In this document: one piece after another, positions 32,749-35,827 of the stretch
How positions within the stretch are numbered: the stretch's first letter is position 1
Layout: each line of letters starts with the position of its first letter
DNA from: an uncultured Prevotellaceae bacterium
GTDB taxonomy: Bacteria > Bacteroidota > Bacteroidia > Bacteroidales > Bacteroidaceae
NCBI GenBank assembly: GCA_902797505.1
Contig: CADBSW010000093.1
Span: 1-35,827 of the forward strand
Length of the DNA: 35,827 bases
Reading direction: 5' to 3'
The notes under the pieces: generated by a model
The model's input: the letters and a program-made list of their open reading frames with translations, nothing else
Told to the model about the DNA's origin: nothing
Databases searched by the model: none
Translations under genes and position numbers: made by a program

Positions 32749-33885
32749 TTAATGTCGGATCATCCGATAGAATGACGACCACGTGCTCTTGAATGGCACT
32801 GCAAAAGTCTCTCCAGGGGCATACCGATAAAAACGCCATGCCTTACTAAACAGTCGTTTACCTGTGAACAATTTCCCAGCGAAAGGATTCTCAGGGCGAT
32901 CAGGATTAATACAATCCATCTCACCAAAATTGCCTGTGCGCCACACCTCATCCAACAACAGATCAGTATCATACTGGTTGATATCTATAGAGTAAGGCAA
33001 TAGTTTCTGAGGCATTCCTAAAACCTTCACACAGAAAGCATAGGTGAGATTACCCCACCGCTCAACTCCCCAGTCGGATAACAACTGTCGGAAGCGCCCA
33101 GCATCGATATGCTCATGCTCTGCTTTGAGGAACATGGCCGTATCGCATAACTGGCGCATGCCGATACCTTCGTTAAGCACATGCTTCAGGCTGTGCGTCG
33201 TCAGCATAAGATTATTATATAGGGGTTGTAGTACACTGACAGGTACTCCCTCTATTTCGCGCTGACAGAAGGCTTCGCCATTCTCCAACGCCATATGTAA
33301 TTGTTGTTTTGTTTTCTTACTTATAAACGGACTGTTCTGGTGAAGCAGTCGGGCATGTATCTCTACCAACACACCCTTTATTGTGTAGTTTGACTCACCA
33401 TGACATCCGCGCTCCACCTCTAATCCCCATTGCTCAGCCAGACGATTAGCCTCTTCGGCTTTCTCATCTCCTATAAACAACAGATCGATATCTCCGCAAG
33501 AACGATGACGGATATCCGGATAATATGAGGATAAGCCAAGGCCTTTCAATAAGGCCGGTGTCATACCACCCTCTAACTCATAGCGCACCAACAGATAGTT
33601 GAGCATACGAATATGAGAAAGATACTGACGCTCCATATTCTGGATATATCGCGTCCAAATCTTCATGTCCTCCTCGGGCGGTAAAAGGGAGGAGGGCAAC
33701 GACGTCATACCGTCGTATACAATACCGAGAACGGCTTGTTTCATGGATAACTGCAGAACAGCATTCCATTCATTGGCTGTTAGCGGAAAACCATCGGTAG
33801 AAGGCTTTCCCTTCCACAGTCCGGCTTTCAACAGTTCTAAGAAACAGTGCTCCAGCCTACTATTATCTCGTTTCTTCCCTACCAT
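32749..33885 (-). CDS. Nucleotidyltransferase-family protein (NTP_transf_5)
   Basis: A 378-residue cytoplasmic protein of the minimal-nucleotidyltransferase family. The active-site signature is ALLKGLGLSSYYPDIRHRSCGDIDLLF (metal-binding Asp132 and Asp134, Lys114), with a further VEIHARL segment and a helical C-terminal half. Such proteins occur with PqqD-like genes in Bacteroidetes polysaccharide loci and in some RiPP clusters, where they transfer nucleotidyl groups to small acceptors; the acceptor here is unknown. The start overlaps the PqqD-like gene's end by 7 bp, so the two are translated together. Confidence 0.88.
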   Translation of the reverse strand: MVGKKRDNSRLEHCFLELLKAGLWKGKPSTDGFPLTANEWNAVLQLSMKQAVLGIVYDGMTSLPSSLLPPEEDMKIWTRYIQNMERQYLSHIRMLNYLLVRYELEGGMTPALLKGLGLSSYYPDIRHRSCGDIDLLFIGDEKAEEANRLAEQWGLEVERGCHGESNYTIKGVLVEIHARLLHQNSPFISKKTKQQLHMALENGEAFCQREIEGVPVSVLQPLYNNLMLTTHSLKHVLNEGIGMRQLCDTAMFLKAEHEHIDAGRFRQLLSDWGVERWGNLTYAFCVKVLGMPQKLLPYSIDINQYDTDLLLDEVWRTGNFGEMDCINPDRPENPFAGKLFTGKRLFSKAWRFYRYAPGETFAVPFKSTWSSFYRMIRH

Positions 33886-34166
33886 TCGGCCGTATCTTTT
33901 GTGATAATGCCAAACTGTAACAACTGATCAATAAAAGCGCTCGCATTGTCAACAACCGTCTTTCGATCAGCATCATATTCTTCCAGAATCTTATCCACCA
34001 ACGCATCGAAACTGTTCACCTCCTCTATATGGTCGTAGATAAAAGCACCCACCTCTGACAAGGTAAGCATATCATCACCACCCACTGCTGATGTGCCAAC
34101 AGGTATCAGCAGCACTTCTTGTGCGGTAACCCGTTTGATATATCTCTTACTATGTTTCATAAACAA
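33879..34166 (-). CDS. PqqD-like peptide-binding protein
   Basis: A 95-residue protein matching the PqqD / RiPP recognition element fold: an N-terminal strand pair (RVTAQEVLLIPVGTSAVGGDDMLTLSEVGAFIYDHI) followed by three helices (FDALVDKILEEYDADRKTVVDNASAFIDQLLQFGII). In PQQ and lasso-peptide systems this fold binds a peptide leader; in polysaccharide loci its role is unknown. No radical SAM, ATP-grasp or precursor-peptide gene is evident next to it. First gene of the group leading into the Wza and kinase genes. Confidence 0.85.
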   Translation of the reverse strand: MFMKHSKRYIKRVTAQEVLLIPVGTSAVGGDDMLTLSEVGAFIYDHIEEVNSFDALVDKILEEYDADRKTVVDNASAFIDQLLQFGIITKDTAEW

Positions 34167-34207
34167 AGAATGATCCGAAAGAATGAATAATAATTATAAC
34201 TCGAAAA

Positions 34208-34249
34208 CGCACCCTGCGCAAAACCCGTTAAGAAAGAGCGCAGGGTGCG
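34208..34249 (-). terminator. Strong hairpin between aminotransferase and PqqD-like genes
   Basis: A perfect 12-bp stem (CGCACCCTGCGC at 34208-34219, GCGCAGGGTGCG at 34238-34249) with an 18-nt loop, followed on the minus strand by TTTT. Likely terminator of the aminotransferase gene, or a partial stop that lets some transcription into the capsule block. Confidence 0.7.
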
Positions 34250-34284
34250 TACAAATAAATAGATTATCTTTTAATCATGAGATA

Positions 34285-35430
34285 TTATTGGTGCCCCTTT
34301 ATCAGATTGGTGATATAAACGATATCCTCATCACTGACCATCGGGCCTGAAGGCAGGCATAATCCTTGTGAGAAAATCTGTTCAGAAACACCGTTGACAT
34401 AGGCTGGTGCACCTTGGAAGACTGGCTGCAGATGCATCGGTTTCCATATAGGGCGCGACTCTACATCTCCCTCTGACAGACGTTGCTGTAAGTCGGAATA
34501 CGTATAACCCGTTACATTCGGATCCACGGTGATGCAAGTCAACCAGTAGTTTGGTTCTACCTTTGCATCAGAGGTGGGTTCCTTAACAGTGATTCCCGGT
34601 ACGTCAGCTAACAACTCCTTATATAATTGATGGATATGGCGGCGATGACGAATATGGTCATCCACCACCATCATCTGACCTCGTCCTATTCCCGCAGAGA
34701 CATTACTTAGACGATAGTTATAGCCAATATGCTTGTGTTGATAATAAGGAAATGGCTCGCGAGCTTGTGTTGCAAAGAACTTCACACGATCAGCGTCTTC
34801 CTTGGTATGGCAGATAAGTGCTCCACCACCACTGGTAGTGATCATCTTATTACCATTGAAAGACATGATACCAAAGTTACCCATCGTTCCTGCATGGCGG
34901 CCATCATAAAGAGAACCCATCGCCTCTGCCGAATCTTCTACGACAGGGATGTTATAGCGTTTGGCGATCGCGAAAATCTCTTTCATGCGTGGCGGATTGC
35001 CGTACAGGTATACAGGAATAATAGCTTTCGGACACTTACCCGTCTTACGGATACGATCCTCTATCGCTGTCTCCAACAGTTCTGGAGACATATTCCAAGA
35101 ATCAGGCTCACTGTCTACGAAGACAGGTGTAGCACCCTGATATGTTATGGGATTGGCAGAAGCAGCGAATGTCAGACTCTGACAGATTACCTCATCGCCT
35201 TTCCCTACCCCTAACATCACTAAAGCCAAATGGATGGCAGCAGTACCTGCAGAGAGTGCAACGACATGCTGCTCTCCTGTAGCGTGTTGTGACAACCATT
35301 TAGAAAGGTCTTCTTCAAAACCATTCACATTTGGTCCTAAAGGAACAACCCAGTTTGTATCAAAGGCCTGCTGGACGAAATCTTGTTCTTTACCGCCCAT
35401 ATGTGCCAATGACAACCAAATCTTACTCAT
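34285..35430 (-). CDS. DegT/DnrJ/EryC1-family sugar aminotransferase (EpsN/PglE-like)
   Basis: A 381-residue PLP enzyme that would transfer an amino group from glutamate to a nucleotide-linked keto-sugar. Motifs: NWVVPLGPNVNGFEEDLSKWL at the N-terminus, cofactor phosphate site SAGTAAIHLAL, VVEDSAEAMGS (Asp166 pairs with the PLP ring nitrogen) and FNGNKMITTSGGG with Lys195 as the Schiff-base lysine. Relatives make 4-amino-6-deoxy sugars such as bacillosamine or perosamine for capsules and glycans. It lies just upstream of the export block but is separated from it by a terminator-like hairpin. Confidence 0.9.
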   Translation of the reverse strand: MSKIWLSLAHMGGKEQDFVQQAFDTNWVVPLGPNVNGFEEDLSKWLSQHATGEQHVVALSAGTAAIHLALVMLGVGKGDEVICQSLTFAASANPITYQGATPVFVDSEPDSWNMSPELLETAIEDRIRKTGKCPKAIIPVYLYGNPPRMKEIFAIAKRYNIPVVEDSAEAMGSLYDGRHAGTMGNFGIMSFNGNKMITTSGGGALICHTKEDADRVKFFATQAREPFPYYQHKHIGYNYRLSNVSAGIGRGQMMVVDDHIRHRRHIHQLYKELLADVPGITVKEPTSDAKVEPNYWLTCITVDPNVTGYTYSDLQQRLSEGDVESRPIWKPMHLQPVFQGAPAYVNGVSEQIFSQGLCLPSGPMVSDEDIVYITNLIKGHQ

Positions 35431-35468
35431 GAATTATTGATCTTAGGAAGGTTTTCACCTTACTTTGA

Positions 35469-35507
35469 TAAAGAGAGGGAATACGATTGCGTATCCCCCT
35501 CTTTTAT
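35469..35507 (-). terminator. Terminator after the OmpA-family gene
   Basis: Minus strand: an imperfect stem (core ATACG/CGTAT at 35481-35485 and 35490-35494, extended by GGG/CCC and AAGAGA/TCTCTT-type pairs) with a 4-nt loop, then TTTAT. It lies 11 bp downstream of the OmpA stop. Confidence 0.6.
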
Positions 35508-35517
35508 AATACTATTA

Positions 35518-35827
35518 TTAATTACGTGGTTCAACAACGAAGATAACAACACGGTTCCACTCGTTCTTCAGCTCGTATGGCTGAACGGTATCACCCTTGA
35601 AGTCGATCTTCAGACGGCTTGGATCTACACCAAAGTCGTTAACGAGCATGTTGTAAACGGCCTTAGCACGGTTCTCAGACAGCTTGAGGTTGTATGCCGG
35701 ATAAGCAGTCTGAACGTCAGCATAACCAGTAACAACGATGTTGATATCAGGATTATCCTTAATGTACTTGGCAACAGCCTCAACATTACGCTTCTGAATA
35801 TCAGTGATGTTGTACTTGTCGATGATG
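35518..35827 (-). CDS. OmpA-family protein, C-terminal fragment
   Basis: The last 103 codons of a gene that continues beyond the right edge. The reading frame gives IKDNPDINIVVTGYADVQTA, then YNLKLSENRAKAVYNMLVND and FGVDPSRLKIDFKGDTVQPY, ending NRVVIFVVEPRN. This is the OmpA C-terminal peptidoglycan-binding domain, with the conserved LSxxRAxxVxxxL helix and the NRxV end. The N-terminal part (barrel or anchor) is outside the window. It is followed by a terminator and the aminotransferase gene. Confidence 0.9.
   Translation of the reverse strand, partial: IIDKYNITDIQKRNVEAVAKYIKDNPDINIVVTGYADVQTAYPAYNLKLSENRAKAVYNMLVNDFGVDPSRLKIDFKGDTVQPYELKNEWNRVVIFVVEPRN

Overview
The window comes from a member of the Bacteroidetes, most likely Bacteroidales and plausibly Prevotellaceae. 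Many genes are preceded by the Bacteroidetes-type promoter (-33 TTTG, about 19 bp, -7 TAnnTTTG) and lack Shine-Dalgarno sequences. The gene families also fit: a GH97 glycosidase, secreted esterases, a Wza/BY-kinase/PHP-phosphatase capsule set, PqqD-like plus NTP_transf_5 proteins, and an ECF sigma factor with small membrane partners. TAG, TAA and TGA all serve as normal stops. No rRNA, tRNA, CRISPR array or intact transposon was seen.

Layout. Positions 1-1700 look accessory: a 39-bp palindrome resembling paired insertion-sequence ends, a 22-bp tandem array of small palindromes, two hairpins, and an AAA-type ATPase gene that has lost its 5' end next to a 15-bp tandem repeat. Then come a secreted alpha/beta hydrolase (minus strand) and a DUF1016/YhcG-type PDDEXK nuclease gene carrying twin palindromes. 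Positions 4274-10031 encode a tripartite RND efflux system (minus strand: MFP, RND, TolC) whose TolC gene is cut by an in-frame amber codon. A CE7-like acetyl esterase (10164) is followed on the plus strand by an unknown protein, rpoN and a PAP2-like membrane protein, then purE, a short-insert ispG, an Asp/Glu racemase-fold protein and an MFS carrier.

From 18513 a two-domain esterase (alpha/beta hydrolase plus SGNH) diverges from a flavin reductase / MGMT-like pair and a small membrane-anchored protein. That protein converges on a small membrane protein through a long palindrome used as coding sequence by both. The minus-strand block 21342-26277 holds a GH97 glycosidase, a TPR membrane regulator, an ECF sigma factor and two small membrane proteins. 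Upstream of GH97 is a strong consensus promoter with a short leader ending in an intrinsic terminator: either an attenuator or a small RNA.

Positions 26629-34166 form a minus-strand polysaccharide export and control block: PqqD-like protein, nucleotidyltransferase, Wza lipoprotein, Wzc-like BY-kinase with a Gly-Tyr repeat tail, CpsB-type phosphatase, a membrane EEP-family hydrolase and an anchored protein of unknown role. It is preceded by a DegT/EpsN-type sugar aminotransferase, and the window ends inside an OmpA-family gene. Working together, aminotransferase, nucleotidyltransferase, Wza, BY-kinase and phosphatase suggest capsule or exopolysaccharide synthesis and export controlled by tyrosine phosphorylation.

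A recurring structural theme is short tandem arrays with an exact 7-bp period but unrelated sequences in several intergenic spacers, plus 6-bp arrays at the BY-kinase locus.
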